Part shown: in pieces, positions 9,036 through 15,835 of the stretch | How positions within the stretch are numbered: position 1 is the stretch's first letter | Layout: every line of letters starts with the position of its first letter | Assembly (NCBI RefSeq): GCF_902499075.1 | Contig: NZ_CABVPP010000053.1 | Coordinates: 1 to 51,759 of the forward strand | DNA from: Burkholderia pseudomultivorans | GTDB lineage: Bacteria > Pseudomonadota > Gammaproteobacteria > Burkholderiales > Burkholderiaceae | Direction of reading: 5' to 3' | DNA length: 51,759 nucleotides | Notes under the pieces: model-generated | The model's database searches: none | Seen by the model: the letters and a program-made list of their open reading frames with translations, nothing else | Told to the model about the DNA's origin: nothing | Translations under genes and position numbers: made by a program

Positions 9036-10772
9036 ATGAAAGCTTCCCGTTTCTTTATCGGCACCCTGAAAGAGGCACCCGCCGACGCAGAGATCGTCAG
9101 TCACAAGCTGATGGTGCGCGCCGGCATGATCCGTCGCGTCGCCGGCGGCATCTACAACTACCTGCCGGTCGGCCTGCGTTCGATTCGCAAGGTCGAGGCG
9201 ATCGTGCGCGAGGAAATGAACCGGGCGGGCGCCCTCGAACTGCTGATGCCGGCCGTGCAGCCGGCCGAGCTGTGGCAGGAATCGGGCCGCTGGGAGCAGT
9301 ACGGTCCCGAGCTGCTGCGCTTCAAGGACCGCAAGGACAACGACTTCGTGATCGGGCCGACGCACGAGGAAGTCGTCACCGACATCGCGCGCAACCAGAT
9401 CAAGAGCTACCGGCAGATGCCGGTGAACTTCTATCAGATCCAGACGAAGTTCCGCGACGAGATCCGCCCGCGCTTCGGCGTGATGCGCGGCCGCGAATTC
9501 ATCATGAAGGACGCGTACTCGTTCGACAAGGATGCCGAAGGCCTCAACGAGTCGTATCGCAAGATGTACGACGCGTACGTGCGCATCTTCACGCGCCTGG
9601 GTCTCGAGTTCCGCGCGGTCGCGGCCGACAGCGGTTCGATCGGCGGCAACTTCTCGCACGAGTTCCACGTGATCGCCGATACGGGCGAGGACGCGATCGC
9701 CTATTGCCCGACCTCCGAGTTCGCGGCGAACGTCGAGGCCGCCGAAGCGCTGTCGCTGATCGCCGAGCGCGCAGCGCCGGCCGAAGCGATGGAGAAGGTC
9801 GCGACGCCCGGCAAGGCGAAGTGCGAGGCGGTTGCCGAACTGCTCGGCATTCCGCTCGAGCGCACCATCAAGTCGATCGTGCTGGCAACCGACAACGAGG
9901 GCGCCGAGCCGACGATCTGGCTCGTGATGCTGCGCGGCGACCACGACCTGAACGAGATCAAGGTATCGAAGCTGCCGGGGCTGAAGAACCACCGCTTCGC
10001 GACCGAGCAGGAAATCGTCGAATGGTTCGGCACGCCGCCGGGCTATCTCGGCCCGGTCGGCACGAAGAAGCCGGTGAAGGTGATCGCGGATCGCACGGTC
10101 GCGAACATGAGCGACTTCGTGGTCGGCGCGAACGAGGTCGACTATCACATCGCGGGCGTGAACTGGGGCCGCGACCTGCCGGAGCCGGAGGTCGCCGACG
10201 TGCGCAACGTGCAGAAGGGCGATCCGTCGCCGGACGGCAAGGGCGTGATCGACATCTGCCGCGGCATCGAGGTCGGCCACGTGTTCCAGCTCGGCACCAA
10301 GTATTCGGAAGCGATGGGCGCGACGTTCCTCGACGAGTCGGGCAAGCCGCAGCCGATGCTGATGGGCTGCTACGGGATCGGCGTCACGCGCATTCTCGGC
10401 GCGGCGATCGAACAGAACTTCGACGACAAGGGCATCATCTGGCCCGAGTCGATTGCGCCGTTCGAGGTCGTGCTGTGCCCGATGGGCTATGACCGCAGCG
10501 ACGCGGTGCGCGAAGCGGCCGACAAGCTGTACGCGGAGCTCAGCGCGGCCGGCATCGACGTGATCCTCGACGATCGCGGCGAGCGTCCGGGCGTGATGTT
10601 CGCCGACTGGGAACTGATCGGCGTGCCGCATCGCGTCGTGATCGGCGAGCGCGGGCTCAAGGAAGGCAAGATCGAGTACCAGGGCCGCCGCGACGCCGAA
10701 GCGACGCTGCTGCCGGCGGATGCCGTCGCGGCGACGGTCGCGGAAAAGATCCGCGCGGCGCTCGCCCACTAA
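9036..10772 (+). CDS. proS: Prolyl-tRNA synthetase, bacterial type
   Basis: A 578-residue class II synthetase that charges tRNA-Pro, with an editing (YbaK-like INS) domain inserted between motifs 2 and 3. It starts [30 protein letters not shown], the normal ProRS N-terminus. Motif 2 region: [25 protein letters not shown]. The INS domain covers about residues 225-400, and the anticodon-binding domain ends the protein. Length matches E. coli ProRS (572). Only 21 nt separate it from the MarC-family gene. A terminator-like stem lies directly in front of it. Confidence 0.97.
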   Translation: MKASRFFIGTLKEAPADAEIVSHKLMVRAGMIRRVAGGIYNYLPVGLRSIRKVEAIVREEMNRAGALELLMPAVQPAELWQESGRWEQYGPELLRFKDRKDNDFVIGPTHEEVVTDIARNQIKSYRQMPVNFYQIQTKFRDEIRPRFGVMRGREFIMKDAYSFDKDAEGLNESYRKMYDAYVRIFTRLGLEFRAVAADSGSIGGNFSHEFHVIADTGEDAIAYCPTSEFAANVEAAEALSLIAERAAPAEAMEKVATPGKAKCEAVAELLGIPLERTIKSIVLATDNEGAEPTIWLVMLRGDHDLNEIKVSKLPGLKNHRFATEQEIVEWFGTPPGYLGPVGTKKPVKVIADRTVANMSDFVVGANEVDYHIAGVNWGRDLPEPEVADVRNVQKGDPSPDGKGVIDICRGIEVGHVFQLGTKYSEAMGATFLDESGKPQPMLMGCYGIGVTRILGAAIEQNFDDKGIIWPESIAPFEVVLCPMGYDRSDAVREAADKLYAELSAAGIDVILDDRGERPGVMFADWELIGVPHRVVIGERGLKEGKIEYQGRRDAEATLLPADAVAATVAEKIRAALAH

Positions 10773-10793
10773 GCGCACCGACCGGGGAACACG

Positions 10794-11396
10794 GTGGAAT
10801 ACACCTTTCTGTCGGCCACCGTGCTTCTCGTGCTGATCACCGATCCGCTCGGCAACATCCCGCTGTTCATCTCGGCGATGCGCGACGTGCCGCGCGAGCG
10901 GCGCGTGAAGCTGATCCTGCGCGAGGTGGGGATCGCGTTCGTGATCCTGCTGTTCTTCATGCTGGTCGGCGACCGCTTCCTGCGGATGATGAGCCTGACC
11001 GACCTGTCGCTGCGGCTCGGCGGCGGGATCGTGCTGTTCCTGATCGCGCTGCGGATGATCTTCCCGCACCCGGACGGCGCGCTCGGCAACGATCCGCGCG
11101 CGGGCGGCGAGCCGTTCATCGTGCCGCTCGCGATTCCGGCGCTCGCGGGGCCGTCTGCGCTCGCGACGGTGATGCTGCTGACGTCGCAGGCGCCCGGCAA
11201 GATGCTCGAGTGGGTCGGTGCGCTGACGGTCACGATGATCGTCTGCGCGGTCACGCTGGTGCTGGCCGAGCGGATCCAGCAGTGGATCGGCGAGCGCACG
11301 GTCGCGGCGTTCGAGCGGCTGATGGGGCTCGTGCTGGTCGCGATCTCGGTCGAGATGATGCTGGGCGGCATCCGCGCGTTCGTCCACCAGCTGTAG
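10794..11396 (+). CDS. MarC/UPF0056 family integral membrane protein
   Basis: A 200-residue inner-membrane protein with about six hydrophobic segments. It has the family hallmarks ITDPLGNIPLFISAM at the N-terminus and PLAIPALAGPSALATVMLL in the middle. The start is GTG at 10794, preceded by CCGGGGAACACG. MarC-family members were once linked to multiple antibiotic resistance; the current family name includes NAAT transporters, but transport substrates are not settled. It is probably co-transcribed with proS. It is closest to the YhgN subgroup by appearance. Confidence 0.88.
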   Translation: MEYTFLSATVLLVLITDPLGNIPLFISAMRDVPRERRVKLILREVGIAFVILLFFMLVGDRFLRMMSLTDLSLRLGGGIVLFLIALRMIFPHPDGALGNDPRAGGEPFIVPLAIPALAGPSALATVMLLTSQAPGKMLEWVGALTVTMIVCAVTLVLAERIQQWIGERTVAAFERLMGLVLVAISVEMMLGGIRAFVHQL

Positions 11397-11420
11397 GGCA
11401 GCCGCGGCACGAACGGATGA

Positions 11421-11462
11421 AAAAAAAGCGGCGCTCCGGGCAACCGGGCGCCGCTTTCTTCT
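11421..11462. terminator. Bidirectional terminator between marC-like gene and hpt
   Basis: Stem AGCGGCGC/GCGCCGCT, extended by an inner CCGGG/CCGGG arm, with seven A on the left and a T-rich tract on the right. It lies between convergent genes. Confidence 0.85.
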
Positions 11463-11485
11463 TTATGTGCTGCGAAGCGGGGCGA

Positions 11486-12037
11486 TCAGACGTTCGCGGT
11501 CAGCGCGCGGATCGTCGGCAGGTTGCGCCAGTAGCCCTTCGCGTCCATCCCGCAGCCGAACACGTAGCGGTCCGGCACCGAGAAGCCGCAGAAGTCGGGA
11601 TGCAGCGGCTTCGCCTTCGCGAGCGTCTTCTCGCACAGCACGGCCGACATGAAGCGCTTCGCGCCCATGTCGAGGATGCGGTCGCGGATCGCGGCCATCG
11701 TCTCGCCTTCGTCGAGGATGTCGTCGAGCACGAGCACGATCCGGTCCTTCACCGATTCGCGCGGCGCGACGCGCCAGTGCATTTCCGGGCTGCCCTGGGT
11801 CGTGTTGCGGTAGCGCGTCAGGTGGATGTAGTCGAATTCGAGCGGGAAATCGAGATGCGGCAGCAGCATCCCGGTAAACACCGCGGCGCCGCCCATCACC
11901 GAGAGCACGAGCGGGAACGCGTCGCCGATCTCGGCGCGGATCGCGTCGGCCATCCGGGCGATCGACGCGTTGACGGCGTCCGCCGAGACGATCTCTTCGG
12001 AGTGGTCGAAAATATGGAGGGCTTCTTCGCGGTTCAT
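11486..12037 (-). CDS. hpt: Hypoxanthine-guanine phosphoribosyltransferase family protein
   Basis: A 183-residue purine salvage enzyme that converts hypoxanthine/guanine plus PRPP to IMP/GMP. The PRPP-binding motif is VLVLDDILDEGET, with D105 and D106. I place the start at ATG 12037 (MNREEALHIFDHSEEI); an in-frame TTG at 12064 would add nine residues without a better ribosome site. It is downstream of ffh with a 94-nt gap that contains a GC-rich hairpin. Base preference cannot be told from sequence alone. Confidence 0.88.
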   Translation of the reverse strand: MNREEALHIFDHSEEIVSADAVNASIARMADAIRAEIGDAFPLVLSVMGGAAVFTGMLLPHLDFPLEFDYIHLTRYRNTTQGSPEMHWRVAPRESVKDRIVLVLDDILDEGETMAAIRDRILDMGAKRFMSAVLCEKTLAKAKPLHPDFCGFSVPDRYVFGCGMDAKGYWRNLPTIRALTANV

Positions 12038-12086
12038 GTGTTCTGGCGGGCAGTCGGTATACAAATAAGAATGAAGCAGAACGGGC

Positions 12087-12116
12087 GGCGCGCGCTACAG
12101 CACAAACCCGCGCGCC
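12087..12116 (-). other. Stem-loop between ffh and hpt
   Basis: A perfect 8-bp inverted repeat GGCGCGCG/CGCGCGCC with a 14-nt loop, shortly after the ffh stop on the minus strand. There is no T tract. Confidence 0.45.
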
Positions 12117-12131
12117 GACCGTCGGGCGAAA

Positions 12132-13499
12132 TCAGCGCAGGCCGGGCATCATGCCCTTCAGGCCGCGCATCATCTTCTGCATGTTGCCCCCCTTCAGCTT
12201 CTTCATCATCGTACGCATCTGGTCGTACTGGTTCAGCATCCGGTTGACTTCCTGCACCGGCACGCCCGCGCCGGCTGCAATGCGGCGCTTGCGCGTCGCC
12301 TTGATGATCTCGGGTTTCGCGCGCTCGGCGGGCGTCATCGAGCTGATGATCCCCTCCATCCGGCGGATCTGCTTCTCGGCCTGGCCCATGTCGGCGCCGG
12401 CCGCGGCCTGCTGGAACTGCGCGGGAAGCTTGTCCATCAGCGACGACAGGCCGCCCATGTTCTTCATCTGGGAGATCTGTGCGCGGAAATCGTTCAGGTC
12501 GAAGTCGCCGCCTTTCTTCACCTTGTCGGCGAGTTTCTGCGCGGCCTGCACGTCGACGCCGCGCTGCGCTTCCTCGACGAGCGCGAGGATGTCGCCCATG
12601 CCGAGGATCCGGTTCGCCATCCGGTCCGGGTGGAACACCTCGAGGCCGTCGAGCTTCTCGGCGACGCCGACGAACTTGATCGGCTTGCCCGTCACGTGCC
12701 GCACCGACAGCGCGGCGCCGCCGCGCGAATCGCCGTCGAGCTTGGTCAGCACGACGCCGGTGAGCGGCAGCGTGTCGTTGAACGCCTTCGCGGTGTTGAC
12801 CGCATCCTGGCCGAGCATCGCGTCGACGACGAACAGCGTTTCGGCCGGCTTCAGCACGCCGTGCAGCGCGGCGATTTCCTGCATCATCGCCTCGTCGATG
12901 CCGAGACGACCGGCCGTGTCGACGATCAGCACGTCATGGTAGTGGCGCTTCGCCCAGTCGACGGCCGCGAGCGCGATGTCGACGGGTTTCTGCTCGGGCG
13001 TGGACGGGAAGAAGTCGGCGCCGACCTGTTCGCTCACCGTTTTCAACTGCATGATCGCGGCCGGGCGATACACGTCGCACGACACGGTCAGCACTTTCTT
13101 CTTGTACTTCTCGCGCAGCAGCTTCGCGAGCTTGCCGACCGTCGTGGTCTTGCCCGCGCCCTGCAGGCCGGCCATCAGGATCACGGCGGGCGGCGCGACC
13201 GCGAGGTTCAGCTCGGCGGCCTTGCCTTCGTAGTCGCCGCCGATCACGGCGGTCAGTTCCTTCTGGACCACGCCGACGAGCGCCTGGCCCGGCGACAGGC
13301 TGCTGATCACCTCCTCGCCGAGCGCCTTTTCCTTGACCTTGGCGATGAATTCGCGGACGACCGGCAGCGCGACGTCGGCCTCGAGCAGCGCGAGACGCAC
13401 CTCGCGGAGCATCTCCTGCGTGTTCGCCTCGGTGAGCCGGGCCTCGCCGCGCAGCGTCTTGACGACGCGCGCCATCCGTTGAGTGAGATTGTCGAGCAT
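12132..13499 (-). CDS. ffh: Signal recognition particle GTPase
   Basis: A 455-residue SRP54 homologue that binds signal sequences and 4.5S RNA and delivers ribosomes to FtsY. The N-terminal four-helix domain starts MLDNLTQRMARVVKTLRG. The G domain has GLQGAGKTTT, DTAGR and TKLDGDSRGGAALS. The methionine-rich M domain covers about 300-455 (finger loop near GGLSSLMDKLP; RNA-binding RKRRIAAGAGV). Length is normal. It is divergent from ypjD and upstream of hpt. Confidence 0.97.
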   Translation of the reverse strand: MLDNLTQRMARVVKTLRGEARLTEANTQEMLREVRLALLEADVALPVVREFIAKVKEKALGEEVISSLSPGQALVGVVQKELTAVIGGDYEGKAAELNLAVAPPAVILMAGLQGAGKTTTVGKLAKLLREKYKKKVLTVSCDVYRPAAIMQLKTVSEQVGADFFPSTPEQKPVDIALAAVDWAKRHYHDVLIVDTAGRLGIDEAMMQEIAALHGVLKPAETLFVVDAMLGQDAVNTAKAFNDTLPLTGVVLTKLDGDSRGGAALSVRHVTGKPIKFVGVAEKLDGLEVFHPDRMANRILGMGDILALVEEAQRGVDVQAAQKLADKVKKGGDFDLNDFRAQISQMKNMGGLSSLMDKLPAQFQQAAAGADMGQAEKQIRRMEGIISSMTPAERAKPEIIKATRKRRIAAGAGVPVQEVNRMLNQYDQMRTMMKKLKGGNMQKMMRGLKGMMPGLR

Positions 13500-13586
13500 G
13501 GGGAGCGATGGACAGTGGGGCCCGAAGGCGCAGCGGACCGAACAACGGAGCCGTCGCGGGAAGGGGGCCTAGTGTAAACTTCGAAC

Positions 13587-14483
13587 ATGGATATTGTACT
13601 GTATGCCCTCACCGCGTTCCTGTATGGCGGCCTCGCCGTCGCAGGCTGGCGCACGCACCGCCAGGGCGCGACGCCGCCGCTCGTCGCGAGCGTGCCGGCC
13701 GTGCCGGTTCCGGCGTCCGCCGCGTCCGGGATGAGCGGCGCCGGCCGCGCGCTGCTGGGCGCCGCGCTCGTCGCGCACGGCGTGCTGCTGCACATGACGA
13801 TCTTCCCGCACGACGCGATGATCTTCGGCTTCGCGTTCGCGCTGTCCGCGATGTTCTGGCTCGGCGCCGGCATCTACTGGATCGAGAGCTTCTTCTTCCC
13901 GCTCGACAGCCTGCGGCTGCTCGTGCTGCCGCTCGCCTGCGTCGCGTCGCTGCTGCCGCTCGTGTTCGGCGGCGTGCGGGTGCTGCCTTATGCCGCAGCG
14001 CCGCTGTTCAAGCTGCACTTCCTGATCGCGAACATCGCGTACGGCCTGTTCGCGATCGCGGCGCTGCACGCGATCCTGATGCTGATGGTCGAGCGGCGTC
14101 TGCAGTCGCTGAGAAGCGGCGGGCGCGACGGCTCGACCGGCTGGATCGCGAGCTGGCTCGAGACGCTGCCGCCGCTGCTCACGCTCGAGAAGCTGCTGTT
14201 CCGCCTGATCGGCGCGGGCTTCGTGCTGCTCACGCTGACGCTCGCGTCGGGGATCCTGTTCAGCGAGCAGGTCGATGCGCGCGCGCTGCGCCTCGATCAC
14301 AAGACGGTGTTCGCGATCCTGTCGTGGCTGATGTTCGGCGGCCTGCTGGTCGCGCGCAGGACCTCGGGCTGGCGCGGACGCGGCGCCGCACGCTGGGTGC
14401 TCGTGTCGTTCGCCGCGCTGCTGCTCGCGTATGTCGGCAGCCGCTTCGTGTTCGAGGTGCTGCTGCACCGTTCCGTGGTTTGA
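13587..14483 (+). CDS. YpjD/CcsA-like cytochrome c assembly family membrane protein
   Basis: A 298-residue polytopic membrane protein of the CcmC/CcsA (cytochrome c assembly) superfamily, E. coli YpjD-like. About eight hydrophobic segments are visible. Its family partner next to ffh is typical of beta- and gammaproteobacteria. The family includes haem-handling proteins, but YpjD-type members have been linked to divalent-cation phenotypes, so haem transport is not assured. No Shine-Dalgarno is visible before the ATG, and a TAAACT -10-like hexamer at 13575-13580 would start transcription close to the ATG. Confidence 0.82.
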   Translation: MDIVLYALTAFLYGGLAVAGWRTHRQGATPPLVASVPAVPVPASAASGMSGAGRALLGAALVAHGVLLHMTIFPHDAMIFGFAFALSAMFWLGAGIYWIESFFFPLDSLRLLVLPLACVASLLPLVFGGVRVLPYAAAPLFKLHFLIANIAYGLFAIAALHAILMLMVERRLQSLRSGGRDGSTGWIASWLETLPPLLTLEKLLFRLIGAGFVLLTLTLASGILFSEQVDARALRLDHKTVFAILSWLMFGGLLVARRTSGWRGRGAARWVLVSFAALLLAYVGSRFVFEVLLHRSVV

Positions 14484-14497
14484 CCGGCAGGTTTTCG

Positions 14498-14797
14498 ATG
14501 CGACAGATTCTTCTCCTGATCCTCCTGTTCTTCGCCAGTTCGTGGGTCGCGCGCAAGCTGCGCCGGGCCCAGGAGCAGGCGCGCAGCGAGCGCGGCGCGG
14601 CAGGCCCCGGCGCGTCCGGCTACGGCGGCCGTGCGAACGGCGACGCGCGTGCGCTGCCCGAGCCGATGGTGCGCTGCGCCGAGTGCGGCGTGCATGCGCC
14701 GCAGGGCGACGCGGTCGTCGCGGGCGGCCAGTATTTCTGCAGCACCGAGCACGCGCAGCGTCACGCGGCACGCGCCGGCGGCCAGGACGCGCGATGA
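14498..14797 (+). CDS. PP0621-like small membrane-anchored zinc-finger-like protein
   Basis: A 99-residue protein with one N-terminal hydrophobic helix (MRQILLLILLFFASSWVARKL), a Gly/Arg-rich linker, and a C-terminal cysteine motif (CAECGVHAP...FCSTEHAQRH) that could bind one metal. It resembles the PP0621 family of conserved proteins of unknown function. It starts 14 nt after ypjD and its stop overlaps the ampD start (ATGA, 14794-14797). The three genes therefore form an operon. Confidence 0.8.
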   Translation: MRQILLLILLFFASSWVARKLRRAQEQARSERGAAGPGASGYGGRANGDARALPEPMVRCAECGVHAPQGDAVVAGGQYFCSTEHAQRHAARAGGQDAR

Positions 14798-15384
14798 GCG
14801 ACGCGGTGCTGCTGTCGGTCGACGCGCACGGCTGGGTGCGCGAGGCGCGCCACGCGCCGTCGCCGAATGTCGAGGCGCGGCCCGCGGGCGCGGTGCCGAC
14901 GCTCGTGGTCGTGCACAACATCAGCCTGCCGCCCGGCGAGTTCGGCGGCGACGCGATCGAGGCGCTGTTCCTGAATCGTCTCGACTGCGACGCACACCCT
15001 TATTACGAGAGCCACCTGCGCGGCGTGCGCGTGTCCGCGCACTTCCTGATTCGCCGCGACGGCGAACTCGTGCAGTTCGTGTCGTGCGACGAGCGCGCGT
15101 GGCATGCGGGCGCGTCCGAATTCTTCGGCCGCACGCGCTGCAACGACTTCTCGATCGGCATCGAGCTCGAAGGCGCGGACGACGTGCCGTTCGAGGCCGC
15201 GCAGTACGCGACGCTCGCGGCCCTCGCGCGCACGCTCGCGGCGCGCTATCCGGTCGACGCGTTCGCGGGGCACGCGGACGTCGCGCCGGGCCGCAAGACC
15301 GACCCGGGCCCGCATTTCGATTGGCAACGCTTCGCGAGCGATGCCGGCTTTTCCGCCGAATACTTTCCTTTCCGTCAGCACTGA
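14794..15384 (+). CDS. ampD: 1,6-anhydro-N-acetylmuramyl-L-alanine amidase AmpD
   Basis: A 196-residue cytoplasmic amidase that cleaves the stem peptide from anhydro-muropeptides during cell-wall recycling. In many Gram-negatives its loss derepresses AmpC beta-lactamase. Zinc ligands fit H41, H160 and D170, with catalytic K168, matching E. coli AmpD H34/H154/K162/D164 in spacing. No signal peptide is present, as expected for AmpD rather than AmiD. The ATG overlaps the stop of the PP0621-like gene. Confidence 0.95.
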   Translation: MSDAVLLSVDAHGWVREARHAPSPNVEARPAGAVPTLVVVHNISLPPGEFGGDAIEALFLNRLDCDAHPYYESHLRGVRVSAHFLIRRDGELVQFVSCDERAWHAGASEFFGRTRCNDFSIGIELEGADDVPFEAAQYATLAALARTLAARYPVDAFAGHADVAPGRKTDPGPHFDWQRFASDAGFSAEYFPFRQH

Positions 15385-15482
15385 GCGCGGGGTTTTTTGA
15401 GCGGAGAATCTTTTTTCTCCGACCAATGCCTTGTCGTGTCTGCGCGCGAGCGATGTCAAGACCTTCGCCGCAAATTATCCGT
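15385..15482. other. Short spacer after ampD
   Basis: This first part of the 451-nt gap 15385-15835 contains only a weak stem (GGAGAA/TTCTCC near 15402-15420). I see no coding region here. Confidence 0.4.
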
Positions 15483-15511
15483 TTGGACGTCGTCCGAATG
15501 TCCACTATACT
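15483..15511 (+). promoter_or_regulatory. Sigma-70 promoter of nrdAB
   Basis: TTGGAC (15483-15488), 17-nt spacer, TATACT (15506-15511). This gives a leader of about 317 nt before the nrdA ATG. The -10 lies inside the first NrdR-like box. Confidence 0.8.
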
Positions 15512-15517
15512 TGGTGC
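15502..15517 (+). promoter_or_regulatory. NrdR box 1 (overlaps the -10)
   Basis: CCACTATACTTGGTGC matches the published NrdR-box consensus ACACwATATmTwGTGT at 11 of 16 positions. It covers the -10 hexamer and starts 31 nt before box 2. Confidence 0.7.
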
Positions 15518-15532
15518 CGGTTGAGTAGTTCT

Positions 15533-15548
15533 GCACTAGATATAGTGT
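15533..15548 (+). promoter_or_regulatory. NrdR box 2
   Basis: GCACTAGATATAGTGT matches the NrdR-box consensus at 14 of 16 positions. The 31-nt start-to-start spacing (three helical turns) is the arrangement known for NrdR operators. Confidence 0.85.
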
Positions 15549-15681
15549 GTGTCGCAGGGGAAACCCGAGCGGCACCGGCCGGCGGCCAACGCCGGCGGAC
15601 AGCGTTCCCAGGGCGGCGCGCCGGGCCGGACGGTCCGGGCGCCGCGATCGGCGCAGCGAACTTCGACGGGGCGGGGTATAC

Positions 15682-15792
15682 ATGACGAAGCACACGACCG
15701 GATCGGTTGTCGCGCATCGACGGATCCGGTTTCCCCGGCGCATCGCTCGCCTCTTACCGCTCGCGCATCGCGTTGCGCGGCGTTCGTTTTAA
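15682..15792 (+). CDS. Possible short leader ORF upstream of nrdA
   Basis: An ATG with a GGGGCGGGG stretch upstream opens a 36-codon frame in the nrd leader, ending 43 nt before nrdA. The predicted peptide is arginine-rich (9 Arg) and matches nothing I recognise. It could be a chance ORF in GC-rich DNA. Recorded because it lies in a long 5' leader where translation could matter. Confidence 0.2.
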   Translation: MTKHTTGSVVAHRRIRFPRRIARLLPLAHRVARRSF

Positions 15793-15835
15793 TCCGCGGA
15801 TCTCTCCGCACCATCCAACACCAGGAGCTTTGCAC

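Noticed and set aside
8769-11387. An 872-codon minus-strand frame opposite proS and the marC-like gene
   Set aside because: It is antisense to two clear genes, with Asp/Arg/His repeats and no family resemblance.
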